From positions 548,744-612,743 of the forward strand of contig SJOL01009509.1 in the NCBI GenBank assembly GCA_004794785.1: a stretch of 64,000 nt of DNA, read 5' to 3'. How positions within the stretch are numbered: position 1 is the stretch's first letter; every line of letters starts with the position of its first letter. The notes below the pieces were generated by a model. It saw only the letters and a list, made by a program, of their open reading frames with translations, did no database searches and was not told the DNA's origin. Positions 1 through 9,886 of the stretch are shown here, piece by piece. The position numbers were made by a program, and so were the translations under genes. Source of the stretch: Opisthorchis felineus (lineage: Eukaryota; Platyhelminthes; Trematoda; Opisthorchiida; Opisthorchiidae).

Positions 1-649
1 ATTTCCTACTTAATCTCTTCTGACGGGCAATTAGGTTTGCATTCCATTCTCCCATACATTGTCTCCAGAGGTTTTGTTGGAGGAGGTCAGCTAAACTTTT
101 CTTTGAGGTACTTGGCTTATCTTTCCAATCGGCCTTTTCGCGACTGGATTACTGAACCGTGTTATTCGCTTATCGTTTCCCTGATAGTCGCCTTCCGTTG
201 ACCAATTAATCTTATTGATCGGTAAAGGGCACAGCTATTTCCGATGGTCTAAAGCCTTCTGCATCTTCTGAGATTTCATGGTCCACCAGAGCTCTTAGTT
301 CTTCATTAGACTCTTCACGATGTTGGAGGGCTTCCCGTGCGCCGTCGTGCTAGTTGCCTGCTGGTATAGATTTCTTGGCATCAACCAAGACTGGATCTCG
401 ACGATGTCTAGTGGTGATTTGCTGGTGTCGGAGTAGTCGGGTGGACAGCTTTGAACGACTTTGGCTTAGTTCGTTTTACAATTTCATGTGTCATTCACGT
501 TCTCGTTCTGTGTTGATTTACTGCTGGGAGTAGCTGACCTAGCTCAGATGGATGCTGCTGAATTACGTTAGTTGTCCAAAGATATTGGATTGATATGCCT
601 CATGCTAACTTGCCAGGGCACTGTGGCGTGACTTTTTTTGTCAGACCTC
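1..649. other. No gene recognised
   Basis: I see no exon with family similarity, no RNA gene and no convincing repeat boundary here. It should lie inside the ubiquitin hydrolase gene or just upstream of its visible part, so an unrecognised upstream exon cannot be excluded. Confidence 0.5.
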
Positions 650-1460
650 TGACCAATGGCCATCCTGGTTCGGGAGACTCTGTGGGGTCGCACGGAAACC
701 CCCCAGTATAGCTCAATTGATTGCGGGGGTGTACAAACCGGGTAAATGATACTTCTCAGTTACCCAGGGAGGGTTTATTTGATGTACCCCACCTTGAGCC
801 TTTAACTTAAAAGTGTGACATACAAGGCAGTGAGAGCAGGGATGGTTGCGTTCGGGGACCTTGCCCTTAGCTTCAGACTCAAAAGTCTGGCCCGCAAATC
901 AGCTGGTAGTAGGTTTTTTTAGAGGAGTCTTGCCTGGAGCCGATGACTCAATAACCTGACCTGCTGGGCTACAGGGGACCGGCTTAATCCGATGGCCTAT
1001 GGAATAATGCATAGATGTTTCACTCCTGATGCCATCGTGCAAAGCAGGTGTGTTTGTAGCCACATCGGACTCATGGCAACGTTTGTTTTTCGACCGTGTT
1101 GGATAATTGGCCTGCAATAACAGTCAACCTTTGAGCGATCGGATTGTGCGGTTTTTAAGGCTAACCCTTCTTTACCCGTCTTTCCTCGTGTGAAGCTAGC
1201 ATAGCTGCTTCCATAAACATGCTGGTTTCCTGGGGAAACATCTTACTACCTGCCAACTCCCATATCAGAGTACGGTAGGGCTTTATCCCCAGAGCACCTC
1301 GTAATAAGGGATCTCACAGCTCTTAGTCTGACTGCCCCTCTTTGGCCTTCCTGGCATGGTTGCACCTTTTTGAACAAAGTTTCAGTTAGTGTATCCTGAG
1401 GGATTACTGCAGCACTCAAGCCCGATTATCACGCCAGACTGGTAGCTTTAGGTCGGGACA
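650..1460 (-). mobile_element. LINE 5'-region fragment, antisense
   Basis: Read on the minus strand, this follows the untranslated 5' region of the LINE copies at 34765 and 59034 in the same order: the start of the element near 1460, the block with 'ggaagcagc', the 'gtcagacttttgagtc'-type block near 880, and the block 'agaagtatcattt' near 750. It holds no EN or RT coding. It is a 5' fragment, heavily diverged, and could be mistaken for an exon because of a short ORF at 899-1117. Confidence 0.75.
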
Positions 1461-1722
1461 GTTAACATTAAGCCTTTTCCATTGCAAACATCCCTGCTTT
1501 CACAGCAAAGCCTTATAGAAGTAAGTTAACATTGCTGTGCAACCTTAAAGTGTCAACATGCAACACCTTTGTTATATGTTTTACTGATGATAATAAGAAT
1601 AATGCCTGTCACTAAAGTGATTTTCGTTTTCTGGAATATACCGTTATAATTTGTCCATTTCTGTAGGCCTCAGGCCTTCTCGATATCTCCATTTCGTTCT
1701 TCTTTCTCAACACCTCCCTCAG

Positions 1723-1836
1723 GGTCAGCTACTCTCGTCAATACAATGCTGTGTTTGTCCGAAACGATCATCTAGGTTCGATGCCTTCATGTGTCTTTCA
1801 CTACCTTTACCAAGCTACTCATCGTGCAATCTACAG
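1723..1836 (+). CDS. USP exon: first half of zinc finger
   Basis: Acceptor ctccctcag, donor gtgcgt, phase 0 at both ends, 38 codons. It encodes GQLLSSIQCCVC, with the first CxxC of the USP finger, then the very conserved FDAFMCLSLPLPS and ends in SSCNLQ. The same segment in USP8 reads with F-E-A-F-M and L-S-L-P-L in the same places. Confidence 0.92.
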
Positions 1837-4800
1837 GTGCGTTTCTTTCGGTTATTGTCTGTTAATCTTTAAGCGAATGTGAGATTTTTTCAATCCAACT
1901 CCACTTCATTACATTGAAGAATCTGTATGTACTTGGTCGATTATTCCAAGAAAACCAGAGGCATGAACTCGAGTTTGAGCTCATCAGTAGTGCCGGGATT
2001 CGAACTCTGATCTTCTAGCTTGACAGCCGAACGTGTTACCCCTGCTCCACCAGCATACCATTTGGCTGCTTGAAGCATCACACTCGAGTTATGCGAGTAG
2101 CTCTTGCTTCACGCCCTTTTGCAACGTCTTTGTAAGACGGAACCTTCCATGTAAACTCAACTCTATTACCAATGTGATGTGCAAATGGGTGTGTTTGTTG
2201 AAATATGTCCAATTTGGTTTCAATTAGAGCATACGGTTGACGGGAACTCGGGGACTGCGCCTAGATGATGAGCCCCGAGAAGGGCGAAACCGGTCATGGG
2301 CTGCCTAAGAGTTTTCAGCAACCTTATGAGTAGTGCATTATGTTTACACACCATATCGCGATATCTCGAATATCGTACCAACTGAAACGTTAGGCGGCTC
2401 GGTGCAGCACATTCAGTTGCTTAAGTACATTCTAAACGAGAGATTCAGCTGGATTCCATGTGAGTCCCCCTTCAAAAGCAAATTGGTATGCAAATGAGTG
2501 TACTTGTCAACTCTATTACATTCCACTGTTCTGTCCATGGCTTCAGCGATTACCAGTAACGGGATATATACTGCTGATGAAATATGCGAATAATATATGA
2601 TCGAAGCAATTTAAAGCGCCGTCGCCGCATCCGATGGAGGGTTGATTTGGGAGTCATTGAAATGTCTGACAACGTTCGTTCATCAGTGTTGAAAATTCAG
2701 ACAGTGTCCGGGAAAGCTCGGAAGTGTGCTTGAGGATTTTACTTCTTTGTACAGACGAGGATTTTTGCTTTCGTGTGCGATATCTTGTAACCTGTGTTCG
2801 TGTTTTACTTTAAACAACTGCACATTAGAAGGTAACTTTCCTTTTGCTAGTCACATCAAGCTAGAAAATTCCTTCCGCGCTCTCAGAATGATTTTTCGTG
2901 TTAGTTAAGCTACTAACAAGGTAGCTACTGAAGGGTTTTATGCAATCCGATGTGCCATCCTATCCATCATTCCTTCTTTGCCATCAGTCCACTGTCTGGA
3001 GCGAGGTGTAATATAATTGATACCTTCGTAGTAAATTTCTCCTTTGTTTTTGAGGAATAAGGGCTCTTATCACCCGGGCAAACTTTGTTAAGGAGAACGT
3101 ACACTTAACCCGTGGCTTTCAATAGATGAACCTCATCTGCCGTGTTCGAATAAGCGGTATCGCTTGCGTTTAGATGATACACAGGCGGGCGTCATCCATA
3201 AATCAGATGACCCCTGAAACTCGCCTAAAAACGCCACCGGTTGTCATAATCATATGCATGAAAACTCACCGCTTCTTCCTGACCAGCTATTTACTGTTTC
3301 TTTAGGTTGGAAAGCACAAACTTTAGGCGAAAAACTTGATCACGTTGGCTTATTTGCCTCATGAGGGCAACGCCGTTCCGCAGGTGTTGTATCGTCGTCA
3401 CTCCACTTTGATGCACAAAGTCAAGTTTCGCTGTATATACTCGCGCATTTCTCCAACTTAATTACGGAATTGAGAGCGTGGAATGTACACTGAAATTTCT
3501 AGTTCGGGTCGAGCTCACTTTCCGATTGAATGCTGACACTGTCCAGGGCATTACAAGCGGACGAATGTCAATCTCCCAAATCACAACGGACATGTCTTCG
3601 CATTTCGGTGGAACCATGATTGATTCTGTCGAATGCAGGTCATGTTGGCGAGCGTAACTGTTGGTGAATCAAGGCACGCGATTGTTGTGTGCGCGCCGCA
3701 CTAATGACAGACACGTCACCTTCAATACCTAACTTTGTGATTGTGGATCCTCTTGCTGTTTTCAGTTCTGCTTAGTGCCCACTAGCTACTCAACGAACTT
3801 CTACTGCAGCAAGTTTTAGCCCTCAGTTTGTCGCGGTTGTTATCTTCCTACCCCCATGAGTTCGTGTCCAGAACCGTGGTTCGCTACTCGCTGTATCGCT
3901 CCATATCTGATTTCGTCTCAATTGTGTTTGTCCGCAAGAGGCAACACTTTCATCTTCCTCGTGGTCCTCATCAAACGCACTTCGCATGTGGTGCGAATCA
4001 GTAACCATTAGTTTTCCATGGGAATGGGATTTTGAATCCATCTAGATTTTTTCGACCTACACTGTTAACTGAATTCCATCCGTATATGGCTAATAGAAAT
4101 ATGCATGTATTTCTGCCGATTTTGTAGACGTGAATCTATTTTTGCTCCCTCTCGTTTCCAGGAATGCGTGTCGCTTTTCGGGAGTCTGGAACGGATGGAT
4201 GCCAGCTACCTGTGTGGTCGCTGCAAACGGAAAACGGATGCCACCAAACGCCTCATTGTATGGCGGCTTCCCACTTATCTCATCATTCATCTCAAGAGGT
4301 ATTTGTTCATTTTGCATGCATCCGGAATTTTCTTATTTTCCAAATGACTACAGTCGTGAAGAGTAGAAGCCTTTAGATGGGAGAATTTCCACCTGTCAGG
4401 GAGATTTTACACTAAACTGCGGCTGAATGTGAACAGTTTGGCAGCCTTTCGGGTTGAACAGACTCTCTTGAGAGGGGCTTATCTCGCACAAATAGTGCAC
4501 TCTTATGTCCAGTGCAACTAGTCTGCTGGTTTCGATGGAAAACGTTAGCAGAGTTCAGTTACTCATTGGAGCTCCGTGAATCGCGCTATCGTTGCACCTG
4601 TTATTTAGACATGACCACGTCCTTAAGGTCGAACCGCTCACGCAGCCTTTATGTGACCATTATTCTGACTTACCCCTTTCTTTTCCTTTCATCGACCTTC
4701 TATTGCATGGAATCAGTATTCATACACCCAAAGGAAGACTTATTGTGTCTGCGCACTTTAAACTTCACCGCCGCCACCTTAAGACACTAAGACTAGGGAG

Positions 4801-7800
4801 CGCCCCGTTGTAGACCACTGTTTTACCTAGACTAACATAGTTGAAAGAGATCTTTTTCGTTTTTTATCTGGGAACTCAACACTATCTGTCTATTCTGATC
4901 CGTCTGAAGGCTTTGATTGCCGAACGAACGGCACGGCATGACACGCACTTACATGGTTTCTCCCTCCCTCTCGCTGTCTATCTGGAAACTATTATTGCGT
5001 GCACTAATGAAAACCCTAAAGAAATGTGTTTTAAGGCCCCTGGTCGCCTCAGCTAACTTTGTGTTCCACTGAACTATGGAGTTTTGCACGCAGTTCATCC
5101 CCAAGCTAGTATCATGTATGTCCTTTGTTACAACCTTTCCGCAAACTGCGAATAGTTCGCTATGGCCGTTTTGATTTTTTTCAATCAATCCATCCCGATT
5201 GGCCTCTCTTGAACAGGTTCCATTACGTCAACGACGAGTGGCAGAAACGAACTACTTACGTGCGCTTCCCAGTCGACAGTTTTCAGCTGCAACAGAATTC
5301 TCCTAGCTATGCTCTCTATGCTGTTGTGGTAGGTAACCTCTTTCATCTTCATTCTTATGCCCGCACGCCTGCCACTATTACCCCACGTTTTGTCAGATCG
5401 TTTGATGTGATGGTCGAATGACATGATCTTCCAACAACCGTTCTGCTTGACTCTAAACAGCAACGGTGACTGTTCGGCTAAAATTGGTCGGTCACTTTGG
5501 TTAGACGATGTCGACCTCCAGCAGATGTGCGTCACTTTACTTTTGAAAGGGAACTAACGTAGTAAATTAAGTACCTTATGAACTGAATCCAGGTTGGATG
5601 CCGTTAACCAAATTGGGACGATAGCTGGAGTGTTGTCGGAAAAGTTTTGGAGACCATACGTCCTATCTCACGAATTCTATGTGGAGTTCTGTGTTTTGTT
5701 GTCAAAGTAATGGTGACTTAGGTCGGCTTGTTAAATTTCTGAGAGATTTGAGAGTAGACGAGTTGTTGATGTTTGATTGGACTGTTTCGTTTTTCAAATT
5801 CTATAAATCGTTTTCCGCTGTGTTCCCGCCTGGGTCTGGTCCTAGTCTGGATCACCATAACCACCGTTTGGTCGCGCCATTTTCGCGTAATTTCTCGATC
5901 TTACGGTCACATGGTCTTCAGCAGTAGATAGGTTTTCTGTGATCTCCCTATTAATCCTTATTTGTGTGCTGGTGCTTGTCCAATTATTTCAAGTTTTGAA
6001 AAAAAACATGTTGCTTGTATTTCTTCCTAAATTACGGCAGATGTGTCAGAGTGGTATGACTGGTCGAGCATAACTCGAAACCAGTGAAGCGCAACACGGA
6101 CGCGCGAGCCCTGCAGTGTTCGCTAATCTTTAATGAGTAGTATACTGGAAAATTCACATAATTTGTCTCGTTTTACCAGATTCTGGGTATTAGATTTCTT
6201 TGTTACATCCGTCTTATGTGATGTTCAGCGCTCTTCTCGTAGAAATCCATTAGAAATTAGGTATCCATTAGGTATCCATTAGAATGTCCAAGCTAATTTC
6301 GTGGCTTCTTTGTTCCACGTAGTTTTCCCATTGGTCTTGCGTTTGAGTCACTCACATCTTGACGTTTATTTCAGAACCACTTTGGAACGATGGAAAGTGG
6401 ACATTGTAAGTTTTTCCTCAACGTCTACTTTTTACTGTTATCACACAGTGAGTCCCATATGACCCCCTCCCCCAAACACACTCTTGGACAGTGCACTTTG
6501 AATGCCTCTTGTTGGTAGCCCATATGTTATGCGCCAGGTCATTCCTTATGCTATGTTGGTTCAGCAAAGCGTCAGTTGTATCCAAATTCACTAGCTTTTG
6601 TGCGTGTACCTAGCTATTTCTGTGCATCTATGCCTCATGATAACACCTAATCCCGTATATTTAATCCTTTTCAAAGACACTGCATTTTGTCGGGGCATCT
6701 CTGATGGTTTCTGGTACGAGTACGATGACAGTACAGTAACTCGAATTCCTGAATCGCGTATTCAAGTAAGTCCAGGAATCCCAAGTACTTAACGTCAAAG
6801 TTGTGCTTTCAAACTAGACTGGCCAGCCAATTCGTACTTTACACGAAAACCGAGTCGTTTTTAATGGAGATATCGTCCTGTAAGTAAAGCCAATCTATGC
6901 TGAAAAGCTCAGCTGCTTTATCCTCATTGCATCTGACGAAACTCCAGAGACCGTCTGACCCGCGACCTCCCGGCTAGTAGTTTGATCACTTAACTGTTCG
7001 GCCACAGCGTGTGATGAGTCCCAATAAGGATGCCAATGGCGTACAGTGTTTCTCGGCTTTTCTGCACACGTTGGTTTCACTTACGGGACGAAATCTCCGC
7101 GGAAAATCTCCGAATCTCCTCACACTACCAACAACCAGACTGTGTATGAAATCTCTTCAGAGTAGACACCAGCTCCTCACCTGGTGGCTTATCGTAACAA
7201 TTCGGATTCTTGTTGAACCTAGTAGCCCTTCTGGGAGCAACTGGCTGTGGAACGAGAGCGCCTTATAGAAGTTATTTTTTTGCATAATTTTTTTCGGATT
7301 AATATGGACAAATAAACCTGTTCTGACCAGCTGGTTTGTCCTCACTGATACTCATTATTCCTGAGAACCGAATCCAAAACTAGGACAGATTAGTTAAATA
7401 TCGCCGTCGTATAACGATTGGCTGTGCGAGTAACTTTAATTGATCCTCACCGACATATAACCCGCGCCTGTGTGTCTCAAGTTGCCTCCGTAGGTTGGTG
7501 TTGCATGGTGACTGTCATGCCACCCGGAGGAAGCACGAGGGCTGAGATACTACCAGGTTTCCCAAGCCTAGACAGGAGCAGTTTAGATGCAGAAGGTGAG
7601 TTCGAACCACGAGCCTTCCGACCGTTGGTAGGCTAACTGACGAATAGACACTTAATCACTCTACATGAACTGAGGGTTCTACGTTTGAAGTTTGGGGCGT
7701 CGACAGCAGTAACTTCGATTCATTTACTCTAGACTTCTGTATAGACCCAGTACCGCGGTGTTATGCTTCGTGGTCGCTCTAGGCAAACCAATCATTTACG

Positions 7801-8437
7801 GTAAAATTAGAACGGTCCTTGGAAGGGGGAGGGGCGATGAGCCTACGCTTAGCAGAGCCATCGGTCTTGGTGCCATACTTTGGCCGTCACCCATTTTTTA
7901 TGTGGTATTTCAATTAGCGTTAGAATCCTTCGTAAAAATTCACTTCAGATTTCCGCTTTCGGCATCCCAACTCGTCCTCACAACACTGTTGGTTCATGGT
8001 AGTCCTCGACTGGGGGCAAAACATTTGCCATCCCATTGCCAAGCTCGGTAAACAGATCAACAGCCATCTGACCAACCACCAGTTCACGCACCCGAACTAC
8101 CAATATTTCGACACATCGATAGCTGTTCCATGTATGGCCTTAGCATGACCGCTTGCACATACACACTCATCATGATTATCTCACCGACATCCGCTTGTTT
8201 GCTTGTCTCGTTTCTGCTAATTAGCGCCAATTTGTTATACGTCGGAATGGGTGACCTCACGTCTTTTATTTCAAACTGTTTCGCTGAGGGGAGTGGCGGC
8301 ATTCATATCCATATTTTTTTCTCGTTCTGAGGTTAATTATCTAACTGTCCCACTTTTTTCCACAGAGCAGCGCGGCTTACATATTATTCTACGAACGCCT
8401 TCCGCGATTTGATGTTTTCTCCCGTGACGACACTTAG
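1723..8437 (+). CDS. USP-family ubiquitin carboxyl-terminal hydrolase, C-terminal half (USP8/USP2-like), six exons
   Basis: Cysteine protease that removes ubiquitin from proteins. Exons: 1723-1836, 4162-4298, 5217-5328, 6375-6405, 6677-6765, 8366-8437. All five joins have GT-AG ends and matching codon phase. The chain shows the USP finger with two CxxC pairs (QCCVC; YLCGRC), the palm segment LIIHLKRFHY, the catalytic His box (NHFGTMESGHYTAF), the third-residue region WYEYDDS, and the family-terminal strand SSAAYILFYER, followed by a stop. Order and spacing fit USP8, with USP2/USP21 next best. The Cys box with the nucleophile is missing: it must lie upstream of 1723 or outside the window, so this is a partial gene. 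Introns are 31 bp short of nothing unusual except their size (271-2325 bp) and are filled with repeats. The assignment to the USP family is firm; the subfamily is an inference. Confidence 0.93.
1935..2058 (-). repeat. SINE-2 copy (tRNA-derived)
   Basis: On the minus strand it starts with a tRNA-like head: an A-box-like TGGTGGAGCAGGGGTAAC and a B-box-like GAGTTCGAATCC. The body continues down to about 1935 and resembles the copies at 15295 and 17735. It lies in the USP intron right beside an HH-A repeat. Confidence 0.7.
2178..2515 (+). repeat. HH-A repeat, permuted or partly dimeric, with hammerhead-like core
   Basis: A dispersed repeat of about 314 bp per unit. The motif 'gcaaatg.gtgt' that ends a unit (near 2492) also occurs upstream of the ribozyme at about 2178, so the insertion holds more than one unit or a circularly permuted one. 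Related copies are at 20052-20455, 22360-22540, 23125-23215, 39965-40025 and 55350-55585. Confidence 0.75.
2253..2305 (+). ncRNA. Hammerhead ribozyme (HH-A), core damaged at one or two bases
   Basis: In order: 5' stem I strand GCGCCTAG, core ATGATGA (position C3 of CUGAUGA changed to A), stem II GCCC/GGGC with loop CGAGAA, GAAA, minimal stem III ACCGGU, C17, then ATGGGC pairing back to stem I. Stem II here has compensating changes relative to the 55.4 kb copy (GUCC/GGAC). The C3 change should abolish or strongly reduce cleavage. Confidence 0.7.
4162..4298 (+). CDS. USP exon: second CxxC and HLKR palm segment
   Basis: Acceptor ctcgtttccag, donor gtattt, 45 codons plus 2 nt. It encodes ECVSLFGSLERMD, the second finger CxxC (YLCGRC), TDATKR and WRLPTYLIIHLKR. 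The split Arg codon AG|G is completed by the next exon, which confirms the join. The upstream join is phase 0, giving SSCNLQ-ECVSLF as expected from USP8. Confidence 0.94.
5217..5328 (+). CDS. USP exon: palm beta segment
   Basis: Acceptor ctcttgaacag, donor gtaggt, ends in phase 0. It encodes FHYVNDEWQKRTTYVRFPVDSF and then YALYAVV, the strand before the catalytic His loop. The donor could also be read 3 nt or more downstream, but only this one gives AVV-NHFG. Confidence 0.92.
6375..6405 (+). CDS. USP 31-nt micro-exon with catalytic His loop
   Basis: A tiny exon between tttatttcag and gtaagt. It encodes NHFGTMESGH and the first base of Tyr; the next exon completes GHY. This is the catalytic His (H of GHY) of the USP fold. 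It is far too short to be found by ORF length and rests on splice sites plus family motif. Confidence 0.92.
6677..6765 (+). CDS. USP exon: YTAF and WYEYDDS
   Basis: Acceptor ttttcaaag, donor gtaagt. It completes the Tyr of GHY and reads TAFCRGISDG, then WYEYDDSTVTRI, which holds the Asp/Asn region of the catalytic triad. It ends in phase 0 after ESRIQ. Confidence 0.92.
6885..7150 (+). repeat. HH-C repeat with decayed hammerhead
   Basis: Aligns along its length with 22560-22890: shared blocks 'ctcccggcta.tagtttga', 'aataagga', 'ggcttttc', 'acgaaatct' and 'cacactaccaacaa'. A hammerhead-like core with TGATGAGTCCCAATAAGGA is visible at 7003-7048, but the GAAA position reads GCCA. On the opposite strand, from about 7003 downward, a tRNA-like A box (TGGCCGAACAGTTAAG) can be read. 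Confidence 0.65.
7498..7668 (-). repeat. SINE-1 copy (tRNA-derived)
   Basis: Minus strand: B-box-like GGTTCGAA region near 7603 (plus strand 'gttcgaacc'), then the SINE-1 body with 'caagcctagacagg' and 'gaagcacgagggctgagata' on the plus strand. Lies in the last USP intron. Confidence 0.75.
7991..8112 (+). repeat. HH-B repeat, degenerate
   Basis: Shares with 35225-35369 and 47497-47600 the order: stem II remnant GTCC...GGGGC, AAAAC in place of GAAAC, 'attgccaagctcgg', 'aacagatcaac' and 'taccaatatttcgacaca'. The CUGAUGA element is mutated to CATGGTA, so no active ribozyme is expected. Confidence 0.7.
8366..8437 (+). CDS. USP terminal exon
   Basis: Acceptor ttttttccacag, phase 0. It encodes SSAAYILFYERLP, the last strand of the USP fold, then RFDVFSRDDT and TAG at 8435-8437. 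The short tail of about ten residues after the fold is typical of USP8/USP2-type C-termini. Confidence 0.93.
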   Translation, partial: SSAAYILFYERLPRFDVFSRDDT

Positions 8438-9733
8438 TTCGGTGTGGTTCAACGCGTTCTTGCTTTCTACCGGTCTTTTTGCCACTTGATTCTCATCGGA
8501 CAAGTCGCTTCGGCCCAACATCACCGGATCACCTAACAACACGGATTTTATGTTTGGCCTTGTTAGACGGATCCAGCGTACTCTACAGCGTAGCTGTGTG
8601 TATGCATTCACGTACTCAGAGATCCCAGTTACAATGATTCTTCTAAGTGCAATCGCCTTCTGACTTGACCGCCACTGAATTATGTTCATTCCAATTGTTC
8701 AGACAGATTACACTGCCGGCTCCCATTTTTTGTACCCTCATACAAACATCCTTTAACTGCGAAACTCTTTCTTCTACATTATGACGTGTTTTCGTGCATC
8801 ATGTTTTTTTTGTGGATTATAGTGGTAGACTGCCTATACATGGGCCTCGCTCCGGGAATGGTATCCTCCTAAAAGGACCACTTTTAATGGGTTTGTTGAA
8901 GCGGAACTGACGGGCAACTGTTTCATGTCAAAATCGGAAAGCAAACATGTTTGTGCCATCGTAACAGTTCGCGAAACGTTCGAGCCTACAGGAGACCTGG
9001 GTGCCTTTGAGCGTTGGAGAGTTAGCTTCTTGACTACGGACGAATCAGGACTTTTTACCCTGCCTCCTCGCACACTAACTGTGTGCCTCAAACATATTCC
9101 TTCATGATGGAGTTCTCGTGGCATATGCATACACAGTGCGAATCACCAATAACCGTAGTTTGTGGCGGCCTGAAGTTGTCAGCCACAGAAACCATTTGGG
9201 TTTGAACAAAAAGCGCTTACTTATGTCTCTGTTGTGGATTGGAGTTAGGCGTCATTGTCAAAAACCAATCATCGCCTAGTTTGTACGCCTAGAATCAAAA
9301 TTCTCTATTCCGAAATTTTTCATTCTAGCTGCAAGGTCCAAACACTGAATTGAAACTATGTCTTTTCTCAGAACTGATGCTCGCGATCGACTTACACTGT
9401 AAGTCGATTGGCAAGTAACCAGTCTGGATGTCAAGAGCATCCCCTCATTTATTTGTTTGCGCCAATTCAACTCACCAAACCTGTTTGGTGTGTCATTTCT
9501 TGGGTCGGCTAGTAGGCCTCTAACGCTCTATAGCTGGGGCTCGTCAACAACACGTTGATCTCTGATCATTTGGAGTAACCTATACTCTTTTAGCAGGTCT
9601 TGATGGTATATCCTGATTGAGTTGTTGTGATTTCTGTGTAGTGAAACAGCAGAAGACCAGCGCAATTCTGGCATTTGCTTTGCATCTATCTACACTCAAT
9701 GGCAATTGCCGAACTCGCTGAATGATTTTTATC

Positions 9734-9832
9734 TAGGCTTGGGCAATCTGGCAGTATCTCAGCTCTCATGCTTCTTTCGGGTGGCATTTTAGTTAGGCAC
9801 CGAAAGGGTGTCAGAGCTGAACGATTATCATT
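9734..9832 (+). repeat. SINE-1 copy, body and tail only
   Basis: Plus-strand body 'ggcttgggcaatctggcagt', then 'taggcaccgaaagggtgtca' and a tail ending in TTTA repeats. The tRNA-like head is missing. It sits directly upstream of the CTU1 start, so it may lie within the promoter or 5' leader. Confidence 0.75.
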
Positions 9833-9886
9833 TATTTATTTATTCATTGTATTGACTGTTCTTTCAGATCCATATACGGGTGTCCG

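Noticed and set aside
899..1117. Short minus ORF as a USP upstream exon
   Set aside because: It lies inside an antisense LINE 5' fragment and is on the wrong strand.
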